Source of the DNA: an uncultured bacterium
GTDB lineage: Bacteria > Cyanobacteriota > Vampirovibrionia > Gastranaerophilales > Gastranaerophilaceae
Reading direction: 5' to 3'
DNA length: 64,000 nucleotides
Assembly (NCBI GenBank): GCA_947428835.1
Contig: CANENE010000006.1
Location: 49,212-113,211 of the forward strand
Positions 31,275 to 38,408 of this stretch are shown here, piece by piece. The notes beneath the pieces are model-generated. The model did no database searches and had not been told where the DNA came from. It worked only from the letters and a program-made list of their open reading frames with translations. The stretch's first letter is position 1. The number at the start of each line of letters is the position of its first letter. The position numbers and the translations under genes are program-made.

Positions 31275-32516
31275 TTAATCCAAAGGGTTTATAACAAGTC
31301 CTGATAATAGTTTTGGATAGAAATATGTTGATTTTTGGGGCATTCTGCCGCCTTCGGCTGAAACATCCAAAATATCCTGCATCTTAGGGTATGCCATAAT
31401 GAAAGCAGCGCTTGCGCCATTTTTGATGCTGTCAAATGCAACATTTTCTTGTTTAATATATTTTATCCCATTTTGTGACATAAGTTCTTCGTCTTTGAAA
31501 CCTAATTCTTTCTTTAAAAGAATTTCGTGAAGGACTGTTAAATCAAGATTTCTAAGAGGCTCAATTGCATCTATAGAGGCATTTTGACCTGCTTTTAGTT
31601 TTAGGATGTAGAAATTATCATCATCTTTTAAAATAAGCCCTGTTGTGATTTGTTTTTTGTTTTCTTCTTCAATTTTTTCAAGGAAAGTTTCTTTGTCTTT
31701 TTCAATTTCTATATCATAGTGTTTTTGAGCTTTTTCAAGAATTTCTTTTGGGTTAAGGCTTTTTTCAATAACTCTGTGGGTCGGATAAATAATCAAATTT
31801 TCATCAGAAGCGTTTGTAAAATAGCTCATAACGTATTTTGCGCTTTCATTTTCAATATGCTCCTTAGAATATCTCATAGAGGTTTCATATCTGTGGTGGC
31901 CGTCTGCAATTAAGAAAGTCTTATCTTCAAGAGTATCCCGGATTAATTTGATATCAGCTTCATCATCAATCAAATATACAAGATTTTGAACACCCAAATC
32001 ATCCGTTACATCAAAGTAAGGAGGATTTTTCAGGTATTTTTCAACCATTTTTTCGATTTTGAATTGTTCATCATTATAAACAAGAAAAATCTGCGAAAAG
32101 AACGCCTTACAAGCGCTTACAAGCTTAAATCTGTCTTCTTTGGGGCCTGACATTGTATATTCGTGAGGTAAAATCTTTTTATCATCAAAGCTGTGGATTT
32201 TGTTTCTTGCAATAAAACCTTTTCTTTCAATAAGCTTGCCTTTTTCATTTGTATATTTTTGAATTATATAGAAAATCGCAGGCTTTTTGGTTTTTATTAA
32301 AACTTCTTTTGCTTTCCAATCTTCAAAGTTATTTTTAGCATCGGTATAGGGATCATTTTCTTTGGATAAAATTAATTTTACAATATTGTAATCGCTTTTT
32401 TCATATAGTTTATTTCTGTATTCATCGTCTATAACGTCATAAGGAGGAGCTATAACATCATTTATATCAATTTTTTCTTTATTGTAGATGACGGCTTCAA
32501 TTGGTTTAATTTCCAT
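31275..32516 (-). CDS. DUF1015 family protein
   Basis: 413 residues. The family hallmarks are INDVIAPPYDVIDDEYRNKL near the N-terminus, SDYNIVKLILSKE, and DGHHRYETSMRYS in the middle, where HHRYET is strongly conserved. The biochemical activity of DUF1015 is unknown; the HHR motif suggests a catalytic or kinase-like role. First gene of a probable operon with debranching enzyme, DUF815 ATPase and PHP phosphatase. Confidence 0.9.
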   Translation of the reverse strand: MEIKPIEAVIYNKEKIDINDVIAPPYDVIDDEYRNKLYEKSDYNIVKLILSKENDPYTDAKNNFEDWKAKEVLIKTKKPAIFYIIQKYTNEKGKLIERKGFIARNKIHSFDDKKILPHEYTMSGPKEDRFKLVSACKAFFSQIFLVYNDEQFKIEKMVEKYLKNPPYFDVTDDLGVQNLVYLIDDEADIKLIRDTLEDKTFLIADGHHRYETSMRYSKEHIENESAKYVMSYFTNASDENLIIYPTHRVIEKSLNPKEILEKAQKHYDIEIEKDKETFLEKIEEENKKQITTGLILKDDDNFYILKLKAGQNASIDAIEPLRNLDLTVLHEILLKKELGFKDEELMSQNGIKYIKQENVAFDSIKNGASAAFIMAYPKMQDILDVSAEGGRMPQKSTYFYPKLLSGLVINPLD

Positions 32517-32694
32517 ATTTTTTCTTTCTTTTGTAATACTAAATTCCTTATTTTATTGTACAAAATCTTAATTAAAACACAAAATTTAAAACAGTTTTTA
32601 ACATTTGTTACATTTAATTAAAAACAGGCAATTTTTGAAGACAAAAATACTTTATTATCATGTGTAAGGTTATTTAGTAAGGTTAGTAATTAGT

Positions 32695-33561
32695 ATGCAG
32701 GAAGTTAATATGCAATCTGTCGATATGACACGTGTGAAAAACAAATCTCAATATCTTGAAAATAAGCTTAGCGAGGTTGAAGCCAAACAAGGTATTATAG
32801 GTAATGTTTTTAATGAAATTAAAGAAATAACAGGTCTTGGTTTGTCTAAGTCTGATTGTCAAAGTGCACTTGAGGCGTTTAATAATAATGAAATTTCTTT
32901 TGAAGAGGCTGTTAAATATATAGATGATTTTGAAAGAAAGCAAAACACAACAACAGACCTTGTAACAAATATAGCAACAGGAGTTGGTGCAATTGCAGTT
33001 GCAACAACGGCAGTAGCTTCGGGTCCTATTGGCTGGGGCTTGGCTCTTACTTATGGCGCACCAATTGGCGCTGCTTTAAAAACAGGAATTAAAATAGCAG
33101 ATAGAGCAACAAATGATGTTGAAGGCGATGCTCTTGATATGAAACAAATTGCAAAAGATGCTGTATCAGGTGCTGCGACAGGAGCAACAAGCGCTGTAAC
33201 ATCAGGTGTAGGAGCCGGAATTAAAGCAGCTCAAATCGGTTTATCTGTTAAAAACGGTGCAAAGTGTGGCGCTATCTGCGGAGCTGCTTCAAATGCAGTT
33301 ACATATATGACAGATGTCGCTCTCGACGATAAAGAATTTAATTTAAAAGAACTTGCCTTGTCAAGCGCATTTTCAAGCTTTGTATCAGGAACGGTCGGTT
33401 TGGGTGTGGGAGCCGGCATGTATGGAATGGCATCTGCTGCAGGAAATGTCGGAAAAGAAGCCATAAAATATTCGACAAATCAAACAATTGTAAGAGATTC
33501 TGTAGCAAGCTCATTAAGAAAAGCTCTGGGACAGGGCGAAAGGAATGTTCTACAGTCATAA
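32695..33561 (+). CDS. Glycine-rich membrane-associated hypothetical protein
   Basis: 288 residues. The ATG at 32695 is used here, but AGGAAG five bases before an in-frame ATG at 32710 (MQSVDMTRV) makes that a good alternative. Residues 1-90 are soluble with a CUE/UBA-like helical stretch (LSKSDCQSALEAFNNNEISF). Residues 95-290 alternate Gly/Ala-rich hydrophobic segments such as VTNIATGVGAIAVATTAVAS, SGAATGATSAVTSGVGAGIK and TVGLGVGAGMYGMASAAG. This is the pattern of glycine-zipper proteins that insert in membranes, including some secreted effectors and colicin-like factors. No signal peptide. Function not recognised. Confidence 0.7.
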   Translation: MQEVNMQSVDMTRVKNKSQYLENKLSEVEAKQGIIGNVFNEIKEITGLGLSKSDCQSALEAFNNNEISFEEAVKYIDDFERKQNTTTDLVTNIATGVGAIAVATTAVASGPIGWGLALTYGAPIGAALKTGIKIADRATNDVEGDALDMKQIAKDAVSGAATGATSAVTSGVGAGIKAAQIGLSVKNGAKCGAICGAASNAVTYMTDVALDDKEFNLKELALSSAFSSFVSGTVGLGVGAGMYGMASAAGNVGKEAIKYSTNQTIVRDSVASSLRKALGQGERNVLQS

Positions 33562-33590
33562 TTTTGATTTTACACTACTTTGTTTATAAT

Positions 33591-33624
33591 AATACCTGTT
33601 TTATTTTTACATAAAACAGGTATT
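33591..33624. terminator. Bidirectional terminator hairpin
   Basis: AATACCTGTTTTAT (33591-33604) pairs perfectly with ATAAAACAGGTATT (33611-33624), 14 bp with a 6-base loop, between two convergent genes. A/T-rich sequence flanks both sides. Confidence 0.75.
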
Positions 33625-33667
33625 AAATTAAAACATTTAAAATATAAAAGCAGATGACTTTTAAATT

Positions 33668-33982
33668 TTAGAATTCGATTTCTTCGTAGTCACCCATATC
33701 TTCAAGTTGTTTTTGTTTGATTTTGTGAACAGTTGCTTCAACTAAAAGATCAAAACTTTTCATATCTTTAATTTTTGGTGAAAATTCTTTGATTAAAGTG
33801 TCTCTAACCATTTTTTGAAGGTTTATATTATCCTGGTCAATATCTTTGTTTTCTTCAGGTATAAGATAGTCTATATAGCGAGAAGCTATCTTGTAATCTT
33901 TGAAAGAAGAAAACATAGTCCATTTAAGTTTTGGAGATATGTCTTTTAATTTTTGAACAAGTTTGAAATTTTTAAAATTCAT
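33668..33982 (-). CDS. Hypothetical protein
   Basis: About 104 residues from the ATG at 33982, which has AGAGGT six bases upstream; an ATG at 34009 would add nine residues (MHDKIRGQL). Helical, basic N-terminal half (MNFKNFKLVQKLKDISPKLK), then YKIASRYIDYLIPEENKDID and SFDLLVEATVHKIKQKQLED. No signal peptide or membrane segment. It lies upstream of and divergent from ftsZ. Function not recognised. Confidence 0.6.
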   Translation of the reverse strand: MNFKNFKLVQKLKDISPKLKWTMFSSFKDYKIASRYIDYLIPEENKDIDQDNINLQKMVRDTLIKEFSPKIKDMKSFDLLVEATVHKIKQKQLEDMGDYEEIEF

Positions 33983-34189
33983 TAGTTGACCTCTGATTTT
34001 GTCATGCATATTTGCTTATTTAAAGTAAGCTCAAAAAATAAAGTGATAAACTTTAGCTAAATTGTTTACAAAAGTTTACTTTATTAAATTATATAGTATT
34101 TTTTGTGTTTTGAAAAGAATTAGTTAATAAATCATACAAATAAAATTTGAATTTATGTTAAATTTAGAGCATACTTATATTATAAATTC

Positions 34190-34218
34190 TTTACATATAA
34201 CTATTTTTAAAATATAGT
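34190..34218 (+). promoter_or_regulatory. ftsZ promoter
   Basis: TTTACA (34190-34195), 17-bp spacer, TATAGT (34213-34218), giving a leader of about 33 bases with AAGAGGG as ribosome-binding site. The 34010-34257 gap is otherwise A/T-rich with no other feature I can support. Confidence 0.6.
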
Positions 34219-34257
34219 TATAGTAAATAAAAGTAAAAAAATTAAGAGGGCTGATAC

Positions 34258-35457
34258 GTGGACAAGTTCAAAATAGACAATTACGACAGACAACCTAGCG
34301 AATACCCAAAGTATTCTTCAAATGCTAACATTAAAGTAGTTGGTGTTGGCGGCGGCGGCGGAAATGCTGTAAATCGAATGATAGCTTCAGGTTTATCGGG
34401 TGTTGAATTTTGGGCTATGAACACAGACGCACAAGTTCTTGAAATGTCAAGTGCACCAAGAAAAGTCCAACTTGGAACAAAACTTACAAACGGGCTTGGT
34501 GCAGGCGGTAATCCTTCAGTTGGTGAAAAAGCCGCAGAAGAATCAAGAGAAGATATCACAGTAGCCCTTGATAGTGCCGATATGGTATTTGTTACCGCAG
34601 GTATGGGCGGAGGAACAGGTACGGGTGCCGCTCCTGTTGTTGCAAAAATTGCAAAAGAAATGGGCGCTTTGACTATCGGTGTTGTTACAAAACCTTTCAA
34701 ATTTGAAGGCAAAAAAAGATTAGCTCAAGCTTTACAAGGCTTAGAAAAATTAAAAGAAAATGTTGACGCTCTAATTGTTATCCCTAACGATAAATTAATG
34801 GAAGTAGTTGAAAGAAGAACAACGTTCAAAGATGCTTTCTCTGTTGTAGATGAAGTACTTCTTTGCGGTGTTCAGGGTATTTCAGATATTATCCTTGTTG
34901 GCGGCTTAATCAATGTCGATTTTGCTGACGTTAAGACAATCATGCAGTCATCAGGTTCTGCTTTAATGGGTATTGGTAAATCTTCAGGCGAAGGAAGAGC
35001 CATGGAAGCAGCTAAATTGGCTATTGATTCTAAGCTTCTTGAAACTTCAATCAATGGTGCTACAGGCATCATTATGAATGTTACCGGCGGCCCTGATATG
35101 ACGTTATTTGAAGTAAATGAAGCAGCAAATGTTATCCATGATGCTGTGGCTGATGATGCTGATGTTATCTTTGGTGCTGTTGTGGATGATAGAATTCAAG
35201 GCGAAATCCAAATTACAATTATTGCTACAGGTTTTGAATTGAAAAATGGCGAAGTTTCTGCGGTAAATTCTCATGAAAGACTTTCTGCAGCAGGCTTATT
35301 TGGCGGATTTAATTCAAGCACATTGTCTAATTCTTCCCAATTCCCATTTGGAATGGGCACAGGTTCTGAAGAAAGACCCCGCGAACAGGCTCCAAGTCCT
35401 TCAAGCAGTTCTTCATTAGATATTCCTGAATTTTTAAATCCTAAAAATAGATTATAA
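34258..35457 (+). CDS. ftsZ: Cell division protein FtsZ
   Basis: Tubulin homologue that polymerises with GTP into the division ring. 399 residues from a GTG start with AAGAGGG seven bases upstream. [19 protein letters not shown] opens the GTPase domain; the tubulin signature is [12 protein letters not shown], followed by [12 protein letters not shown]. The T7 catalytic loop appears as [11 protein letters not shown]. After an Ser/Pro-rich linker the C-terminal peptide [12 protein letters not shown] binds membrane-tethering partners (FtsA/SepF-like). It is not beside ftsA or mur genes. Flanked downstream by a large repeat field. Confidence 0.98.
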   Translation: MDKFKIDNYDRQPSEYPKYSSNANIKVVGVGGGGGNAVNRMIASGLSGVEFWAMNTDAQVLEMSSAPRKVQLGTKLTNGLGAGGNPSVGEKAAEESREDITVALDSADMVFVTAGMGGGTGTGAAPVVAKIAKEMGALTIGVVTKPFKFEGKKRLAQALQGLEKLKENVDALIVIPNDKLMEVVERRTTFKDAFSVVDEVLLCGVQGISDIILVGGLINVDFADVKTIMQSSGSALMGIGKSSGEGRAMEAAKLAIDSKLLETSINGATGIIMNVTGGPDMTLFEVNEAANVIHDAVADDADVIFGAVVDDRIQGEIQITIIATGFELKNGEVSAVNSHERLSAAGLFGGFNSSTLSNSSQFPFGMGTGSEERPREQAPSPSSSSSLDIPEFLNPKNRL

Positions 35458-35494
35458 TTATAATTTGTTATTTTAGACGCTGATGTGTATAACT

Positions 35495-35590
35495 GTCATT
35501 GCGAGCGCCTTTGGATGCGTGGCAATCCGTTGCAATAATGCAGATATGCATACATCTTGGAACTGGATTGCTTCGTTCCTCATAGTGATG
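35495..35590. repeat. Two family B repeats facing each other
   Basis: GTCATTGCGAGCGCCTTTGG ... GGCAATCC (35495-35528) and the inverted GGATTGCTTCGTTCCTCATA (35565-35590). Confidence 0.8.
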
Positions 35591-35614
35591 CATGTAAGAA
35601 TTCATGTTTGTATA

Positions 35615-35714
35615 CGTCATGCTGAACTCGTTTCAGCATCTGAGGTGTTAGGGTGAAATAATAAATTTTTATTTACTATACCCGGTCAGACCCTGAAACA
35701 AGTTCAGGGTGACG
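35615..35714 (+). repeat. Family A repeat doublet, compact copy
   Basis: Left half CGTCATGCTGAACTCGTTTC ... GGTGTTAGGGTG, a 25-base A/T spacer, then right half CCCGGTCAGACCCTGAAACA ... GGGTGACG. The halves are inverted repeats of each other around TGAAC(T/C)(T/C)GTTTCAG, each with its own compensated hairpin. This is the reference for an empty copy without a gene. Confidence 0.9.
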
Positions 35715-35740
35715 GGTTGTGTAAATTATTGCGAAGTATC

Positions 35741-35779
35741 GTCATTGCAAGGACGAACGAAGTGAGGATACGGCAATCC
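35741..35779 (+). repeat. Family B repeat
   Basis: GTCATTGCAAGGACGAACGA ... CGGCAATCC, following the family A doublet by 26 bases. With 35565-35590 it frames the doublet as B(inverted)-A-B. Confidence 0.85.
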
Positions 35780-35992
35780 ATAAAAAAGAATCAATTTGTA
35801 AATATATAGTTTATATAATAAATTAAATATTGACAAAATAATATAAGGTGTTATAATAAATATTATTTAACTTGTTTCTGTTACTGTTTCTGTTACTTTA
35901 TTTACCACCACCATTTTATTTTTTTATTTATTTAATTTTTATTTATTAAATTTCCAAATCTATTACTTTAAACTTGAGCAGAAAAATAGTTT

Positions 35993-36838
35993 ATGCATGA
36001 TGAAAATATTTTTACACGTGCTGCAAAAATATTATATGGCAGCAAAACAAAAGAAGAAAAAGAGAAAAAGAATTTAAGAAATTCTTTAATTAGTGAACTT
36101 GGAGACTCCATTGAAACTAAACATGTTCTATATTCACCAACAACTGAACTAAAGAAAATGAGAGATGAAAAGAAAAGTCAATTTGTTTCGTTGGATGACA
36201 TTAAAGAATTTGAAAATAATTCAAACCGCAAAGCAAAGCTGCTTGATAAAATTCCTGTTAAAAAAGAAAATGAGGTTAATTTAAATTCGAAATCTGATGA
36301 AGACTATGAAGCAACACCACTTAAGGCTTATCTTAGCTATGAGGAAGATAATCCACAACCATCAGAAATTCAAGATAAGCGTTTTAATTCTATAATGAAA
36401 CACATTTATAATACAGAAGGTGGTTTTGTAGATGACCCTGATGATGCGGGTGGAAGAACAAACAAAGGTGTAACTCAAAGAACTTTTAATGACTACAACA
36501 AAAAACACAGACTGCCCTTAAAAGATGTTAAAGATATCACATAAGCTGAAGCAAACAGAATTTATCGGGAAATTTACTGGGTTGGTTCAGGTGCAGACAA
36601 AATTGAGGACAAAAATTTGGCATACATGCACTATGATGCTGCAATCAATCATGGGGTAATAACCGCTAAAAGACTTTTGGAACTATCCGGAGGTGATTTT
36701 GATAAATATTATCAAGGAAGAAAAAATATTTATGAAAATCTTTCAAAAAAACCTAACCAACAAAAATTTTATAAGGGATGGATAAATAGAATTAACGATA
36801 TCGATAAAATCAGGAAAGAAAACAGTTTAGATGATTAA
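35993..36838 (+). pseudogene. GH108-type lysozyme interrupted by one in-frame stop
   Basis: A single frame encodes an N-terminal polar region (about 1-120) and a glycoside hydrolase family 108 muramidase-like domain. The catalytic region is IYNTEGGFVDDPDDAGGRTN KGVTQRTF, with Glu near residue 142. A TAA at 36542-36544 breaks KDIT*AEANRIYREIYW. After it the same frame continues with the rest of the domain (MHYDAAINHG) to 36838. Family members usually have a charged residue at the stop position, so one AAA-to-TAA change explains it. Either the gene is freshly inactivated or the stop is read through. It has no signal peptide, as in phage-type endolysins. A terminator hairpin follows. Confidence 0.8.
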
Positions 36839-36858
36839 CAATTAAGAAAATAAGTTGT

Positions 36859-37287
36859 TTAGGGCTTCATAGAAAGAAGCCCTTCTATAAATTTATTTAA
36901 ATATACGGCTCTATCTTTGGTAATTTCATATATATCGTTTGCAGCAAGTAAATAAGGCTGATATGGCGGATAATTTATTTTATGAATTTTATTGTGTTTT
37001 TTTGCAAAATCTTCCCATTTGCTTTGATTTTTTAATAGTTGCTCATATTGTGATTTTGAAAGAATATTTTTTGCAGCTTTAATTGTTCTTTCAATTTCAA
37101 TATTGTATTTCTTTGTTCGTTCGATGGTGCATTGTGCCATTGTATAGTCTGAAATATAATTTTCATCTATGCATTTTTGAGTTTCATTTTCAATTTCTTT
37201 AAGTTCTTTTTGAGTTGTATAGTCTACAGCCATAGAAGGCAGTATAAAAAATTGAAACAGTAAGATTGAAAAGATGATTTTTCTCAT
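36859..37287 (-). CDS. LprI-like (DUF1311) exported protein
   Basis: 142 residues with a signal peptide (MRKIIFSILLFQFFILPSMA). The mature part has the LprI N-terminal domain pattern: ENETQKCIDENYISDYTMAQ, CTIERTKKYNIEIE, then SKSQYEQLLKNQSKWEDFAK; two cysteines likely pair. Some LprI proteins inhibit lysozyme. It is transcribed toward the broken GH108 lysozyme, the two stops being 20 bases apart, a pairing that may not be accidental. Periplasmic by signal peptide. Confidence 0.8.
   Translation of the reverse strand: MRKIIFSILLFQFFILPSMAVDYTTQKELKEIENETQKCIDENYISDYTMAQCTIERTKKYNIEIERTIKAAKNILSKSQYEQLLKNQSKWEDFAKKHNKIHKINYPPYQPYLLAANDIYEITKDRAVYLNKFIEGLLSMKP
36862..36882. terminator. Hairpin between the lysozyme-like and LprI-like genes
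   Basis: GGGCTTC (36862-36868), 7-base loop, GAAGCCC (36876-36882), then TTCTATAAATTTATTT. It overlaps the end of the LprI-like coding region. Confidence 0.6.
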
Positions 37288-37382
37288 AGTTTAAATTATA
37301 TACAATGGCATATTTTGGTGCAAGTTAACTGTTTTTAGATTTGTATTGTTGAAAAATTTTGAAATACCAACCCATAGGGTAT

Positions 37383-37474
37383 GGATTGCTGCAGTCTATT
37401 TTCTCCCTCATAGTGACGGTTGTTTGCATTAAAGTATATTATCGTCATTGCGAGCATAAAGCCCGTGGCAATCC
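37383..37474. repeat. Pair of inverted family B repeats
   Basis: GGATTGCTGCAGTC ... CCCTCATAGTGAC (37383-37418) faces GTCATTGCGAGCATAAAGCC ... GGCAATCC (37444-37474). Confidence 0.8.
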
Positions 37475-37488
37475 AAAAAATAAATCTT

Positions 37489-37701
37489 CTATTTCTTTTC
37501 AATAGTAATTTTGTAGTTCAATAAATCACACATCGCAACAATTTCATCATAACGGAAAGAACTCAAAAAAACCTTATGCAATATACTTTGCTGGGTATAT
37601 TTTTTATTTGTACTTTCACTTAACATCTGTGCGAGTTTTTTAGACGTTAAGTTTTCTTTAACCATTAATATTTTTACTTGTTCTTTGGAATTTATGTTCA
37701 T
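37489..37701 (-). CDS. Small HTH regulator, similar to the one at 18193
   Basis: 70 residues. KEQVKILMVKENLTSKKLAQ begins an HTH; ILHKVFLSSFRYDEIVAMCD contains the likely recognition helix, and the end LLNYKITIEKK parallels LDYLGYELKIVKK of the 18193 protein. It diverges from a 104-residue gene across a TTGACA promoter and a perfect 22-bp palindrome, the same arrangement as at 18.4 kb. Likely repressor of itself and its neighbour. Confidence 0.75.
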   Translation of the reverse strand: MNINSKEQVKILMVKENLTSKKLAQMLSESTNKKYTQQSILHKVFLSSFRYDEIVAMCDLLNYKITIEKK

Positions 37702-37735
37702 ATATAGGAATAATTATATAAATTTTTAAATAATG

Positions 37736-37795
37736 TTGACAAATATAAAATAAAGTGTTAATTTATATTCTATATTTAGAATAATTATTCTAAAT
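37736..37795 (+). promoter_or_regulatory. Promoter with perfect 22-bp palindromic operator
   Basis: TTGACA (37736-37741), 17-bp spacer, TAATTT (37759-37764) as a weak -10. The sequence ATTTAGAATAATTATTCTAA plus AT (37774-37795) is a perfect palindrome downstream of the promoter, and ATTCTA at 37768 is a further half-site. Its placement suits repression of the gene at 37820. Confidence 0.65.
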
Positions 37796-37819
37796 TAAAA
37801 ATAAAATATTAAGGACACT

Positions 37820-38134
37820 ATGAAAAAACAACAACTTTGCCTTTTGTTGAAAGAGCATGAAGATGCTTTTTATAAAGAATACTTCAAAAGCGGAAAAAAT
37901 CTTTGTGGATCTATATATGAAATCATAAGGATAGCATTTGCCGAATTGTCATTTTCTTTTGTTAAATTTAAATTTCTTCTTTCAGCTTTAAAGAAAACTA
38001 AGATAGAAATAAAAAGAGCAGATGATTTTAATATAGATTTCTATATTAAAAAAACAGATAATATTTGTAAATATATGGATTTGATTTTATCCGAAATACA
38101 AGAAATTATACAAAAACTGCCTGATATTGGCTAA
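37820..38134 (+). CDS. Small helical hypothetical protein
   Basis: 104 residues, predicted all-helical (CLLLKEHEDAFYKEYFKSGK, IIRIAFAELSFSFVKFKFLL, YMDLILSEIQEIIQKLPDIG). No membrane segment beyond an amphipathic stretch and no recognised family. AAGGAC precedes the ATG. It is the only gene under the palindromic promoter shared with the 70-residue HTH regulator, so its product is probably something the cell keeps repressed. Confidence 0.65.
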   Translation: MKKQQLCLLLKEHEDAFYKEYFKSGKNLCGSIYEIIRIAFAELSFSFVKFKFLLSALKKTKIEIKRADDFNIDFYIKKTDNICKYMDLILSEIQEIIQKLPDIG

Positions 38135-38144
38135 TAAACTCACA

Positions 38145-38326
38145 GGAATGCAGACTGCTGCGGTCACTAAGTTCCCTCACAATGACGTATGTATAAATTG
38201 ATGCCTACATACGCCAAAGTGAACTTGTTTCGGCATATGATATGTTTACATGAAATCAATAGACTTATAATAAGCTTTATACAGTATCACAAGCCTGGTC
38301 AGACCCTGAAACAAGTTCAGGGTGAC
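38145..38326 (+). repeat. Composite repeat: inverted family B then family A doublet
   Basis: Family B inverted, decayed (38145-38186, ending CCCTCACAATGAC). Family A left half ACGCCAAAGTGAACTTGTTT (38211-38245), a 47-base spacer, then right half GCCTGGTCAGACCCTGAAAC ... GGGTGAC (38293-38326). The polA promoter lies just after. Confidence 0.85.
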
Positions 38327-38408
38327 AAGTGTTTAGTTCACAGTGACGCATGTAATAAACAGATGCAATTTTAGTGCCTTGATTCCAAATTTATAGTAGA
38401 ATATTGAT

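Noticed and set aside
32683..32943. Minus strand frame opposite the start of the glycine-rich protein
   Set aside because: Shadow of the + strand gene with biased composition and no ribosome-binding site.
36617..36838. Independent 73-codon gene
   Set aside because: It continues the same frame and the same GH108 domain after a single TAA and has no start signal of its own.
38189..38374. Open frame on the + strand containing LKQVQGD
   Set aside because: Entirely within a family A doublet and its flank; repeat translation, not a gene.
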